Shown in pieces: positions 20,101-28,796 of a DNA stretch of 64,000 nt; the first letter of the stretch is position 1; each line of letters opens with the position of its first letter. The position numbers were made by a program, and so were the translations under genes. Origin of the DNA: CAVSWT01 sp963782985 (GTDB lineage: Bacteria > Bacteroidota > Ignavibacteria > Ignavibacteriales > Ignavibacteriaceae); the NCBI GenBank assembly GCA_963782985.1, contig CAWALU010000012.1, forward strand, positions 62,001 to 126,000, written 5' to 3'. Under the pieces are notes generated by a model. The model did not search any database and had not been told where the DNA came from. It saw only the letters and a list, made by a program, of their open reading frames with translations.

Positions 20101-20893
20101 AAACGCAAACAATGAAAATAATATAATAAAAAGCACTGAAAATCTATCATTAAAAGGTGATGTTCATTTAAAATCAAAGGATGGTTCGCTAAGCCCAAAA
20201 GCTCTTTATTTCTTAAATAGTTCAAGTACTGCAAAGCTCACAGTTAACTTTAAGAGTACGGGTGAATGGTATGCATGGGGACGAATGCTTTTTGAATCAA
20301 AAGGCAGCCCTAGAAATTCATTATATATACAGATTGACAATGGCCCAAAATTGGTTTTGGGAGACGATGAAAATAGAAACTTTGACAAATGGCATTGGGA
20401 AGGAAATAAATCGGCTAAACTTAATTTAGGCAAACTATCTGCTGGAAATCATACAGTAACTATATATGGTAGAGAAATTGGAAGTGGGTCAGTTCTTCTT
20501 GATCAATTATTATTTACTTCTGACGCATCCTTAATACCTAATGATGATATAGTGAAAGGTTTAAATAAATCAGTAACAGAAAACGAAAATAAAACATTAG
20601 CTAAGTCAAATAGTGAACTGAATAAACCTTTAACTTATGAACTAGCTCAAAATTATCCCAATCCCTTTAATCCATCTACCACTATAAATTTCTCTATTGC
20701 AAAAGAAGGTCAGGTCTCATTGAAAATATATGATATTTTAGGCGCTGAAGTTGCATCAATTGTTGATGAATTTAAACCTGCTGGTATATATAGTATTCAA
20801 TTTAATGCAAGCAACCTAACTAGTGGAGTGTATGTTTATAGATTGGATACCCCTAATTTTACTCAAACAAAAAAGATGATGTTGGTTAAATAG
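17171..20893 (+). CDS. Secreted multidomain beta-helix protein with FnIII, three CBM-like repeats and T9SS sorting domain
   Basis: The ATG at 17171 is preferred over the in-frame GTG at 17156 because GAGG lies 9 bases before it and the signal peptide follows at once (NVLYLVISLIFSISLFGQS). This gives 1240 residues. Domains in order: parallel beta-helix (about 30-570), one fibronectin III-like domain (about 575-675, VSPTLSWNNTNKATSYSLQV), three about 135-residue jelly-roll repeats with WYVWGRMFFES, WHWEG and TITIYGREIGSGTVLLD, and a T9SS type A tail (QNYPNPFNPSTTINFS, SGVYVYRLD). It should be exported and anchored or released by T9SS and act on polysaccharide at the cell surface. It is paralogous to 12460-14841 in the beta-helix part. 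Confidence 0.88.
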   Translation: MNNKFNFFRKNVLYLVISLIFSISLFGQSTYYISSSGGNDSNSGKSTSSPWKNLSKVNSTKFNPGDKILFKKGDTWSGQWTIKNSGTSSSLISIGNYGSGNLPIFDGNNSLQYILNLSSDVNYIEIDGINFKDCNPNHSNGSRGIIYGNSNNQNITIANCILTQEKSSSNSSYSIIYMNDPSYLNIDNCEFSGKSQALHFRSNNENHRDVHHLVISNNNFHDLVNGALARAIRLSSNTSSGIGSNIGSEGIFRDITISDNNFNKISSQAIYHEDSQKSGVPIWLQAGRTSYNIKIKGNTAYRVEWCFLDWGRITDRDGKFEWSVVSDNKIDYCGFDINGKPTTKFPTNAINTHAWKEVYIEDNVISNVANCQGDGKAIILDHSVDKTKYICDGVVVRRNILSGIRNTTLNYAGAIHVSKGTNCKIYNNVCYNNFSGITLEGPYTSNNQIYNNTLEGNDTGFWYGTQTNGNSVKNNIFSNNKNYGIKNNANLIYDYNCFYNNGKNINSGSSGSHDVIGDPKFKSVSNHDYSINSGSAAIDKGINISGLLSDILGNSINNKVDIGAYEYSNTSSSSAPSTVVLNSPANNSLDLNVSPTLSWNNTNKATSYSLQVSLSSSFSSYILNQSGLTSTNKQLNGLLSDTKYYWRVSASNSSGTGSWSNVYNFTTQGTVPPPSSENYSIVKLENSNLNGDVHLKTKSGSISSKVLYFLNSVSTAKININLNKSGNWYVWGRMFFESAGKPRNSFYLQIDNGPKFIFGDDDNSGYDKWHWEGNKNTKLNLGNISAGNHTITIYGREIGSGTVLLDELLLTSDASLIASDNMGQSTGNSSSGDLVLKTENTILNGDVHLKSKTGSLGSKVLYFLNSSSTAKINFNVPSTGQWYAWGRMFFESEGSPRNSLYIQIDNGAKMVFGDDNNSVFDSWHWEGKADAKLSLGNLSAGNHSITIYGREIGRGTVLLDQILLTMDPNYIATDNSPNANNENNIIKSTENLSLKGDVHLKSKDGSLSPKALYFLNSSSTAKLTVNFKSTGEWYAWGRMLFESKGSPRNSLYIQIDNGPKLVLGDDENRNFDKWHWEGNKSAKLNLGKLSAGNHTVTIYGREIGSGSVLLDQLLFTSDASLIPNDDIVKGLNKSVTENENKTLAKSNSELNKPLTYELAQNYPNPFNPSTTINFSIAKEGQVSLKIYDILGAEVASIVDEFKPAGIYSIQFNASNLTSGVYVYRLDTPNFTQTKKMMLVK
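19213..20545 (+). repeat. Three tandem CBM-like domain repeats inside the beta-helix protein gene
   Basis: Three copies with a period of about 462 and 453 bases (equivalent points at 19241, 19703 and 20156). Each encodes GDVHLK, VLYFLNS-STAK, GRMFFES-G-PRNS, WHWEG and IYGREIG. The fold looks like a galactose-binding or CBM6/35-like carbohydrate-binding domain, which is inferred from the pattern of aromatic residues. The linkers between copies are short and polar. Confidence 0.75.
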
Positions 20894-20930
20894 TCCTCTT
20901 TTTGCCAACATAAAAGTACTACAAAACTAA

Positions 20931-20966
20931 AAATGTCAGTCAATTCAATTTGACTGACATTTTTTT
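20931..20966. terminator. Rho-independent terminator between convergent genes
   Basis: A perfect 13-base-pair inverted repeat (20931-20943 with 20950-20962, loop TTCAAT) is followed by a run of T on the plus strand and preceded by A residues, so it can work in both directions. It lies between the end of the beta-helix gene (20893) and the end of the lipoprotein gene (21084). Confidence 0.85.
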
Positions 20967-21083
20967 GCATTAATTCTTTCAATTGTTCTTTTTAAAAATA
21001 CTATATCCTTTCACTCAATTTCAGTAAATTATATAATTATTTTTATTGGTATAGCCATATTTCCTATTATCTTAATAGCTATT

Positions 21084-22229
21084 TTATTCTACAGGAGATA
21101 ACTTCATTCCATCAACCCATAAATTTACTATTCCACCAATACTTTGTTGGGCTTTAGTACTTATTTTAAGAATTAGATAGGAGGTGTTCTCGGGCATTAC
21201 GAACGGTACAACTTTGCTCGTCCATCCAAATTCGCTAGGTCCGAAATACTCTGCTACTCTGATTGTATCACTCGAGGTACCTATTTTCAATAATCTTATT
21301 TCTGATTGACCTTTATTCGATTTAATCCAGAAAGATAAATTATAGGACTTACCTGCTACAAATTCATTTGAAAAAACTCTTTGACTTATTTCAGAGTATT
21401 TAGAACCGCGAAAATTGGGGGCAATTAAAGAATCCACATAATTTACTTTTAAACTCATTTTACCATCTACATATTCACTCCCATCAACGGTAAAAACGTT
21501 ATAGCTGGGAACGCCATCTGAATATGTTTGCCAAAAATCTGGTTTTATACCATCCGAAGAAATTTCAAATCTGCCATTGCTTATGTAATTTATTTCATTG
21601 ATTGAATTTAGAGTTACAGTAGTGCTTCCGCCTAATTTACCATCATCCGCTACTACATATATTCTATAACTATATTGTAAACCATTTGTAAATTTGTAGT
21701 CTATAAATGAAGTATCATTTTGAGCCACGCTATTATATATTAATTCACCATTATTATTATCCACGCCTAATCCTTCATTTCTATAAACTCTATATCCTTT
21801 AAATAATGATGAACTTGATTTTTCCCAAGAAAGAGGAATAGCTGATACTGTGGGACTACCGTTATTAACTTTAACCGGCTTGGGGAAATCAATAGTACCT
21901 AAATCAGTCTCACTCTGGGTAAGATTAATACTCGTTTGGTAAGTAATAACTTCACCCGAAGAAAGATTTTTATCTATATATAATGCATGTGCTCCTTCGG
22001 TTAAAGTTGAGACTTTAAAATTTCCGTTGCCATCTGTATTCGTTTGCCAATTGGCTACATCATCTACCCTTATAATGGCATCTGTAACCAATACTCCTTC
22101 TATAGTAACTTTACCTGTAATTTTATCGGTGCCAAGCGCTTCAGCGCCTGAATCTACGCTTTTGCATGAAACAAAAAGTCCTGCAAAAATTAAAATTGCA
22201 AAAACACTATTATATATTTTGTATCTCAT
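21084..22229 (-). CDS. Lipoprotein with carboxypeptidase-regulatory-like, FnIII-like and CBM-like domains
   Basis: A 381-residue lipoprotein: the N-terminus FAILIFAGLFVSCKSVD has a lipobox with Cys22. Residues about 38-95 look like a carboxypeptidase regulatory-like or transthyretin-type domain (GKVTIEGVLVTDAIIRVDD). Residues about 105-210 are fibronectin-like (SAIPLSWEKSS, YRVYRNEG). The C-terminal 160 residues resemble a carbohydrate-binding jelly roll (GKSYNLSFWIKSNKGQSEI). It is the last gene after the Wzc/Wza export genes with a 171-base gap, so it may be an outer-membrane partner that binds the exported glycan. Function is inferred. Confidence 0.72.
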   Translation of the reverse strand: MRYKIYNSVFAILIFAGLFVSCKSVDSGAEALGTDKITGKVTIEGVLVTDAIIRVDDVANWQTNTDGNGNFKVSTLTEGAHALYIDKNLSSGEVITYQTSINLTQSETDLGTIDFPKPVKVNNGSPTVSAIPLSWEKSSSSLFKGYRVYRNEGLGVDNNNGELIYNSVAQNDTSFIDYKFTNGLQYSYRIYVVADDGKLGGSTTVTLNSINEINYISNGRFEISSDGIKPDFWQTYSDGVPSYNVFTVDGSEYVDGKMSLKVNYVDSLIAPNFRGSKYSEISQRVFSNEFVAGKSYNLSFWIKSNKGQSEIRLLKIGTSSDTIRVAEYFGPSEFGWTSKVVPFVMPENTSYLILKISTKAQQSIGGIVNLWVDGMKLSPVE

Positions 22230-22400
22230 TTTTTCTCCGTAATAAATATTATTAATAAACGTAATTTATAACTCACATTAATACTTCAATTGAATTCCTT
22301 TATGGAAGTAAGATAGATGAAATTTTAGGTATTTCTAAATTTAAAATTAAATAAATTCTAACAAAAAAAATATTATTCGTTTAGGATTAAAAATTATTTT

Positions 22401-24935
22401 TCAAGAATATGTTTTCGAATACCTTTTTTTCTTCTTTACTCCCTTTTCCCCATTCTCATTATATCCATAATAATAACCATATCCATAACCATATGTATGC
22501 TTAAAGTAAGAATTTTTAATATCACATGCATTAACTACTATTCCGTCCACCTTTACTTCTACCCTTCCGAGTTCTTTTATAGCCCAATTTACACTTTCTT
22601 TAATAGTGTGGTCGGGTCTAACAATCATCACAACGTCATTAATTCGTCTACCGAGCACTAACACATCAACTACTCGTGTAATAGGCGGAGTGTCAAGCAA
22701 TATATAATCATAAGACGAATCGTTAATCATTTCAATAAGCTTATCCATTTTTTCAGAACCAAGAAGATCACTGGAATTTTCATTAATTCCGCCTGATGGT
22801 AATATATTCAGAGTTTTTAATGAATTATTATTTCCTGTTTGTGTTCCCTCAGGCAAGAAATTTTTATTTAGATTATAGATATTTGGAATATTAATATCTT
22901 GAGTTAAATAATTAATTAAGCCGGGAGAATCTTTAGATATCTCAAACTCCTCAGTTAATCTTGATTTTCTAAGATCGCAATCAATTATCAAAACTTTTTT
23001 CTCTGCCTGAGCTAACGAGATTGCAAGATTGGCAACAACAGTAGTTTTACCGGTGTTTTCTTCGCAACTCGTAAACATTATTATTTTTTTCTTCGCATTA
23101 AAAGTTGAAGCTAATTTTGTTCGCAAAACTCTATAGGATTCTCTAAAGCCATCCTGGTTCTCCATTAGAGTTACAAATCTATCTTTATAGTTAGCGGCAT
23201 TTTTAATATTCTGATTGACTGCCTTATCATAATTTGGAATAATGGCAAAAATAGGCAAACCAAAATCTGCTTCAATATCATCCGCATCAGTAATTTTTTT
23301 ATTCATTGATTCTAAGCCTAAAATAATTCCTACCCCTAATACCAAACCAAACAATAGACCAAAAATAGGATTAATTTTCCTTTGCATATTTGTAGCTTCA
23401 TAAGCCGGTTCAGCAATAATTATATCTTGCAGCTTAGATAACTCTGACATTCTCATCTCTTCGCGTTTGCTCATAAGCATATTAAACACTTGTTCGTAAG
23501 TTTCTTTGGCGCGCGTTAGTTCAGCTAATTTTGTTTCCTGACCCGGCAGTGTTTTAATTTTACCTTCATATCGTGAAATTAATTTATTTAAATTATCATC
23601 TTTATGTTTTAGCGCATTTATATTTATTTGATAAGCGCTAAATGTATTCTGGTTATAACTTGATAATTTATTCTTAAGCTCCGCTATTTGGTTATCTAAG
23701 TTCATAACCTCAGGATGAGTATCTGTTCTCTTTTGTAAAAGTTCGATTCTCTTTACTTCTAATGATGATAACTTATTCATTAAATCTGCGAATGGGGATG
23801 TGCTACTTGAACTATTCGATCCCTCAGTTGATATTGTCGTTTGATCGAAATATCCCTGATCATTAAATTGTTTTTTCATTGAAGCTAATTTGTTTTCATA
23901 ATCGCTCAGCATCAGTCCAGTATTTATTTTTTCAGCTTCAAGCTTACTTAAAAAGTCCACAAGATTAGTGGAGTTTTCATCAATCTTAACAATTTGATTA
24001 CCCGATTTATAAGTACTTAAATTACCTTCAGATTCTTTTAATTTTTCATCTATTTTTTGCAGCTGTTGATCAATAAAATTATATGAATATCTAATTGATT
24101 CTTTTTGCTGATCTATTCTTGTTTCCCTGAACTTGTCGGCAATAGTATTAGCCAAAGTAACAGCCGCGGTAGGCGTTTTAGCTGTGGTCGTAATTGAAAA
24201 AATATCTGTGGTTTGCTTATGATCCGTAGTAATTTTATCCTTTAATAGATTGACCACATCATTGGTTCCCAAAAAATCAAGATACAATTTACTGTTCACT
24301 TGAGCATCAGGCCAGTAAAGCAGTATTCTCGCTTTTTCAAAATTAATATCTGCTGTAGAAGGATCATTAATTTTTTGAATTAACTTGGCTGAATTTTCAT
24401 CATATACTTCAAATGTATTTTGAGATGCTTTCCTAATTAAATAGTTATAAGTATAATTAGACGGTTTAGTCTCAACTTCTAAAAATTCAGGAAGCTTAAT
24501 TTCTGAATTATTACTAGATGAATAAATATCATTGTAATCCAAAATGTTTTTATTTACCTCTATTGGGTCCCCTTCCGGTCTTTCAATACGATTAATAACT
24601 AAATTCAAATTAAGTTCAGTTACAACCTTTTCTACCACGCCTCTTGTAGCCACCAATTCCATTTCAGTTTCAATTTGATCTTGAGTATTGATAGCCAAAA
24701 TTCTATTTACTTCATCTCTGCTTGATTTCTCGCTGTTTTCTTTCTTTAAAAGAACAGTTGCAGAATAGTAAGGTTTGCTCATAAAATTAAAAGCTAACAC
24801 TCCTAAAATTGCGGCGATAACGGCAATTATAATTATTTTTTTACGCCGATTAATCATCTGCAAAAAGTCTCCCATACTTTTTTCAGATTTATTTGCACCG
24901 CCCTGCAAAAGATTTAATAGATCATCACTATTCAT
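22401..24935 (-). CDS. Wzc-like polysaccharide co-polymerase with BY-kinase domain
   Basis: An 844-residue inner-membrane protein of the Wzz/Wzc family. TM1 is at about 33-52, followed by a long periplasmic coiled-coil region (about 280-510), TM2 at about 523-542, then a bacterial tyrosine-kinase domain with Walker A around 623-631 (CEENTGKTT), Walker A' at 648-655 (VLIIDCDL) and Walker B at 743-750 (YDYILLDT). The tail has the Tyr-rich cluster YGYGYGYYYGY used for autophosphorylation. It controls chain length and export together with the Wza-like protein encoded 53 bases upstream. The frame is intact. Confidence 0.92.
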   Translation of the reverse strand: MNSDDLLNLLQGGANKSEKSMGDFLQMINRRKKIIIIAVIAAILGVLAFNFMSKPYYSATVLLKKENSEKSSRDEVNRILAINTQDQIETEMELVATRGVVEKVVTELNLNLVINRIERPEGDPIEVNKNILDYNDIYSSSNNSEIKLPEFLEVETKPSNYTYNYLIRKASQNTFEVYDENSAKLIQKINDPSTADINFEKARILLYWPDAQVNSKLYLDFLGTNDVVNLLKDKITTDHKQTTDIFSITTTAKTPTAAVTLANTIADKFRETRIDQQKESIRYSYNFIDQQLQKIDEKLKESEGNLSTYKSGNQIVKIDENSTNLVDFLSKLEAEKINTGLMLSDYENKLASMKKQFNDQGYFDQTTISTEGSNSSSSTSPFADLMNKLSSLEVKRIELLQKRTDTHPEVMNLDNQIAELKNKLSSYNQNTFSAYQININALKHKDDNLNKLISRYEGKIKTLPGQETKLAELTRAKETYEQVFNMLMSKREEMRMSELSKLQDIIIAEPAYEATNMQRKINPIFGLLFGLVLGVGIILGLESMNKKITDADDIEADFGLPIFAIIPNYDKAVNQNIKNAANYKDRFVTLMENQDGFRESYRVLRTKLASTFNAKKKIIMFTSCEENTGKTTVVANLAISLAQAEKKVLIIDCDLRKSRLTEEFEISKDSPGLINYLTQDINIPNIYNLNKNFLPEGTQTGNNNSLKTLNILPSGGINENSSDLLGSEKMDKLIEMINDSSYDYILLDTPPITRVVDVLVLGRRINDVVMIVRPDHTIKESVNWAIKELGRVEVKVDGIVVNACDIKNSYFKHTYGYGYGYYYGYNENGEKGVKKKKRYSKTYS

Positions 24936-24988
24936 TTTTTAATTCCTATGGCTTATCGATTTAAAACTATTTTAAGAATGTTTACAAT

Positions 24989-25597
24989 TTATTTTTTAAT
25001 AATAAGACTAATTATTGTAATTAGAACTGCAATTCCTGAAAAAATAAAGGATGTATTTCTCGCATCTACCCACCAGCTTCTTGTTACATAAAGTTGATCG
25101 CCAGATTTTAGTCCCCAATCTGTAAGGCGATTTCCTTCTTGAATAATTTCTTCACCGTCAAGTTCAATTTGTTCGTTATTTCTTATTAAATAAATTTCAC
25201 CAAGATCCGCATTCTCGGTTTGTCCTCCAGCTAAAGCTAAAATATCAGAAAATCTTTCAATTCCGGTAGCATAATAAAAGCCGGGGCTTTTAACCTCGCC
25301 AAAAATATTTATTTTAAATAACGGTAAAATTTTTAATTCCGGGTCTTTATATAACTTACTGTATTTATCAATAATTTCATTTTGTATGTCATCTAATTTT
25401 CTATTTCTTGTTTCAATTATCCCAATAAAAGGAAATTGAATATTTCCATTCTGCTGCACAAAATAATCGCCGGAAATTTGATCTTCAAGATTATAAAAAG
25501 TTAATCTTATTCCATCACCTGGATTTAAATCTTGCGCAAAAACTGAAACAGCGCTAATTAAAAAAAAAGATATGAGAGCTATAAAATTAGATTTCAT
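24989..25597 (-). CDS. Wza-like polysaccharide export protein (Poly_export/SLBB)
   Basis: A 202-residue protein with a signal peptide (FIALISFFLISAVSVFAQ), a polysaccharide export domain (LNPGDGIRLTFYNLEDQ, GNIQFPFIGIIET) at about residues 22-95, and an SLBB domain (INIFGEVKSPGFYYATG, ILALAGG) at about 98-170. The C-terminal TSFIFSGIAVLITIISLII is a membrane helix. It is shorter than E. coli Wza and lacks a lipobox, as in many Bacteroidota export proteins. With the Wzc-like kinase it forms the export channel. Confidence 0.88.
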   Translation of the reverse strand: MKSNFIALISFFLISAVSVFAQDLNPGDGIRLTFYNLEDQISGDYFVQQNGNIQFPFIGIIETRNRKLDDIQNEIIDKYSKLYKDPELKILPLFKINIFGEVKSPGFYYATGIERFSDILALAGGQTENADLGEIYLIRNNEQIELDGEEIIQEGNRLTDWGLKSGDQLYVTRSWWVDARNTSFIFSGIAVLITIISLIIKK

Positions 25598-25704
25598 TAT
25601 TCCTCAGAAAAAAAAGATATAACGTTTACCAAAAAATAGCATCGCTACTTTCAAATGGAAATGTAATAATCTTTAATTAAAATTTTAAAATTAATATAAA
25701 AAAA

Positions 25705-26193
25705 TCATTCAGCATTTGAATGAATTGCTTCCCGAACTATTCTTGCCGGAACTCCCGCTACAACAGAATTGGGAGGAACGTCTTTAGTTACCACAGCCCC
25801 CGCGCCCACAATAGCGTTTTCACCAATGGTAACTCCGCATAAAATGGTTGCTGAAGATCCAATTGAAGCGCCTTTGTTCACGAAAGTTTCAATTACCGAC
25901 CAATCTTTTTCAGTTTGTAGGGTTCCGCCGCCAGCAGTTGCCCTGGGATAGAGATCATTTATAAATGTAACATTGTGCCCTATGAATACATTGTCTTCAA
26001 TATGAACTCCTTCACATATAAAAGTATGAGACGAGATTTTACAATTTTTCCCAATAAAAGAATTTTTTTGTATTTCAACGAATGTTCCAATTTTGGAATT
26101 ATCGTCAATAGAGCAGCCATATAAATTTACAAAATCAAATATATTTACATCTTTGCCAAGTTTAACATTATTGATATTTTGTTTTTCAGACAT
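25705..26193 (-). CDS. Hexapeptide-repeat N-acetyltransferase (WbpD/WlbB-like)
   Basis: A 162-residue left-handed beta-helix acyltransferase with repeated hexapeptides (GTFVEIQKNSFIGKNCKIS, SIGSSATILCGVTIGENA) and the typical end PPNSVVAGVPARIV. GHNVTFINDLYPRA carries the family Asn and acceptor-site region of WbpD/WlbB, which acetylate the 3-amino group of UDP-2-acetamido-3-amino-glucuronate. The gene follows the Gfo/Idh oxidoreductase by 1 base and shares an operon with the DegT aminotransferase, which supports the assignment. Confidence 0.82.
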   Translation of the reverse strand: MSEKQNINNVKLGKDVNIFDFVNLYGCSIDDNSKIGTFVEIQKNSFIGKNCKISSHTFICEGVHIEDNVFIGHNVTFINDLYPRATAGGGTLQTEKDWSVIETFVNKGASIGSSATILCGVTIGENAIVGAGAVVTKDVPPNSVVAGVPARIVREAIHSNAE

Positions 26194-26194
26194 A

Positions 26195-27268
26195 TTAAAT
26201 TCCGGTTAATTGATTTTCGGCTAAAATCGATTCATTATTAAAATTTTCAATGGCGGTTTGATCCTTCAATTTAACAAATAATCCTAAATTTTTTATTGAT
26301 TCATTAGAAGCTTCCAAAATTTTTACAACATCCAAACCGTCTTTACCCGATGTTAAGGGTTGATTATTATTATTGATTGCGTTAATAAATTCGATTGCGC
26401 CTAAAGCTAAGGCTTCCGTTTGGATTACTTTTGGCGAATACATATCTCCCGTTCGATATTGAATTAATGTGTTATGAATATTTTCCTGCGAATCTATTTG
26501 AACCCCGCAATCATAAACTTTTATTTTTTCAAAATTTTCCATATCATCAAACACAAGCATTTTTTTATTACCGGCAACAATCATCCTTCTAATTTTTAAA
26601 GGAGATGTCCAGTTTACATGAAAATGAGCCAGACATGAATTATTTTCAAAATGCAATGAGAGATGCGCTATATTTTCTTGATTGGTTTCGTAATTTGAAA
26701 TGCCGGTTGCAGTAACTCCCAAAATTTTCTTATCCGGAAGAATGTACTTCATTATTGATAAATCATGCGGAGCTAAATCCCAGATAACATTTACATCATG
26801 CTGAAACAAGCCTAAATTTATTCTTACAGAATCAAAATAAATTATATCTCCTAGTTCCCCGCTATCAACTAATTCTTTTATTTTCTGCACTGCGCCAGTA
26901 TAAATAAAAGTATGATCAACAAATATTTTTAGATTTTTTTTATCTGCCAATTCAATTAATTCTTCACCCTGCTTAGATGTTGTAGTAAAAGGTTTTTCTA
27001 CCCAAACATGCTTGCCCGCTTCCAAAGCTTGTTTAGCTAGATTATAATGAGTAAAAACAGGAGTGGCAATAACAATGGCATCAACATCGCTTTTTAATAA
27101 ATCATTATATTCGTCCGTTAAAAAAGCGCTTGGGAATTTTGATTTAATAAAATTTAATCTATTAATATTTTGATCGCAGCCGATTACTTTAGTTACATCT
27201 TTATGCGCTAAAAAATTTCTTATTAAATTTGGACCCCAGTAACCAAGACCAACAACTCCTATTTTCAT
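26195..27268 (-). CDS. Gfo/Idh/MocA oxidoreductase (WbpB/WlbA-like)
   Basis: A 357-residue NAD(P)-dependent sugar dehydrogenase. The Rossmann loop is GVVGLGYWGPN at the N-terminus, and the family motif EKP is in GKHVWVEKPFTT; the DLAPHDLSIMKYI helix holds the catalytic His. In the diacetamido-uronate pathway this enzyme oxidises the C3 hydroxyl of UDP-GlcNAcA before transamination. The neighbouring aminotransferase and acetyltransferase fit the next two steps, although other amino sugars are possible. Confidence 0.84.
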   Translation of the reverse strand: MKIGVVGLGYWGPNLIRNFLAHKDVTKVIGCDQNINRLNFIKSKFPSAFLTDEYNDLLKSDVDAIVIATPVFTHYNLAKQALEAGKHVWVEKPFTTTSKQGEELIELADKKNLKIFVDHTFIYTGAVQKIKELVDSGELGDIIYFDSVRINLGLFQHDVNVIWDLAPHDLSIMKYILPDKKILGVTATGISNYETNQENIAHLSLHFENNSCLAHFHVNWTSPLKIRRMIVAGNKKMLVFDDMENFEKIKVYDCGVQIDSQENIHNTLIQYRTGDMYSPKVIQTEALALGAIEFINAINNNNQPLTSGKDGLDVVKILEASNESIKNLGLFVKLKDQTAIENFNNESILAENQLTGI

Positions 27269-27316
27269 TTTATACCTCCGTATTAACTAAGTATATTTAT
27301 AAAAAAAACTAAAAAA

Positions 27317-28741
27317 TTATTTTCCGCCTCTAGCAAATACCATAACCGGCAAAGTTTTGAAGATTAATTTTAGGTCCAACCAGGGCGACATATTATTAAC
27401 ATAATAAAGATCTAAAATAATTGAATCCTTAAAAGTAACTGAGCTTCTTCCAGAAACTTGCCATACGCCAGTACATCCCGGCAAAACGCTCACTCGTCTT
27501 TTCTGCCAATTATCATAATGGTTATACTCATAAGGCAAGCAAGGTCGGGGTCCCACTAAACTCATATCGCCTAATATTACATTAAAAAGCTGCGGCAATT
27601 CATCTAAAGAAGTTTTACGTATTATTTTACCGATAGTGGTCAGCCTGCTGTCGTTAATCACTTTTGTATTTTCTTTTTCAGTTCTCATAAATTCTATCAT
27701 CTGCTGTTTACGAACTTCATCCTCGCCATTTGAAATATGCATTGATCTAAATTTATAAAATTGAAAAGCCTTACCATTTTTACCAATTCTTGTTTGCTTA
27801 AAGAATACAGGACCCTTTGAAGTAGCTTTTATCAATAAAGCGATAACTAATAAAAGAGGAGAAAGAAAAATAAAAGCTAAAAGAGAAATTAGTATATCAG
27901 ACGTTCTTTTGGTAGCAATTGCTATTTTAGAATTATATAAGGGGGTAGCTTCAACAACAGGAATTGACGCATATTTTTCAGTTGAAATTTTTTTATGTAC
28001 AATGTCAAATAATTGGGAGGCGATCTTAACATCCTTTCCTAATTTTTGGCTGCGTTCCACTATGTCTAATAATTTTTCATAATCTTCTTCATCCGATGCA
28101 ATTAGTATTTCGTCTACTTTATTATTGAGCATTATGGTTTCAATATCTCTCATTCGCCCTAATACTTTTTTATCTTCGATGATCTCTTCCCCTATCTCTA
28201 ATGTTTCATCAATAAAACCTAAAATGTTAATTCCCAATGGGTTTTCAAAATATAATTTGGATGCCAATGTTCTTCCCGCTCTTCCGTTACCGACAATTAA
28301 AATATTTCTTTTAAATTGTTTTGAATTAAATTTTAAAAAAACATTTCGCAAAATTACGATCCTTCCTATATACAAAAGAATCATGGAGGTTACAGCGAAA
28401 ACGAATAACCCTAAAGTGGAATGAATTATATTGGAAGATTTTAATAGAAACGAAAAAATAATTATGTAAATCATCCCAAAGAATAATGATTTTATTAGGG
28501 CATTAAAATGGGCGGATTGACTTAAAATTAAATGGAGTTTATAAAGACTATTGAATTCAAATATTATTACAAACGAAAGAACAAATAAAAAAATAATAAA
28601 TGTTTGAACTGAAAATAAAGAACTGCCAAGTGAAAATTGGTTTAACGCGTTAAGAGCAACGCCTGCAAAAACAAATGAGAGAGTAAGAAATATTACATCA
28701 AATGCAGCAAAATAAAGTTTATACTTTGGCAATTTTAACAT
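27317..28741 (-). CDS. Undecaprenyl-phosphate sugar phosphotransferase (initiating enzyme)
   Basis: A 474-residue polyprenyl glycosylphosphotransferase. It has four or five N-terminal membrane helices (about 8-130), a CoA-binding-like Rossmann domain (ILIVGNGRAGRTLASKLY) and the C-terminal catalytic domain: KRTSDILISLLAFIFLSPLL, FYKFRSMH, KTSLDELPQLFNVILGDMS, LVGPRP and GCTGVWQVSGRS. This matches the WbaP/WcaJ family. It transfers the first sugar-1-phosphate to undecaprenyl phosphate and so starts repeat-unit assembly at the inner membrane. The frame is full length. Confidence 0.92.
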   Translation of the reverse strand: MLKLPKYKLYFAAFDVIFLTLSFVFAGVALNALNQFSLGSSLFSVQTFIIFLFVLSFVIIFEFNSLYKLHLILSQSAHFNALIKSLFFGMIYIIIFSFLLKSSNIIHSTLGLFVFAVTSMILLYIGRIVILRNVFLKFNSKQFKRNILIVGNGRAGRTLASKLYFENPLGINILGFIDETLEIGEEIIEDKKVLGRMRDIETIMLNNKVDEILIASDEEDYEKLLDIVERSQKLGKDVKIASQLFDIVHKKISTEKYASIPVVEATPLYNSKIAIATKRTSDILISLLAFIFLSPLLLVIALLIKATSKGPVFFKQTRIGKNGKAFQFYKFRSMHISNGEDEVRKQQMIEFMRTEKENTKVINDSRLTTIGKIIRKTSLDELPQLFNVILGDMSLVGPRPCLPYEYNHYDNWQKRRVSVLPGCTGVWQVSGRSSVTFKDSIILDLYYVNNMSPWLDLKLIFKTLPVMVFARGGK

Positions 28742-28796
28742 TCGTATTTCTCATAAATTTAATTTTAAAGTTTAAGATTAGCTTGTAAATATTTTA

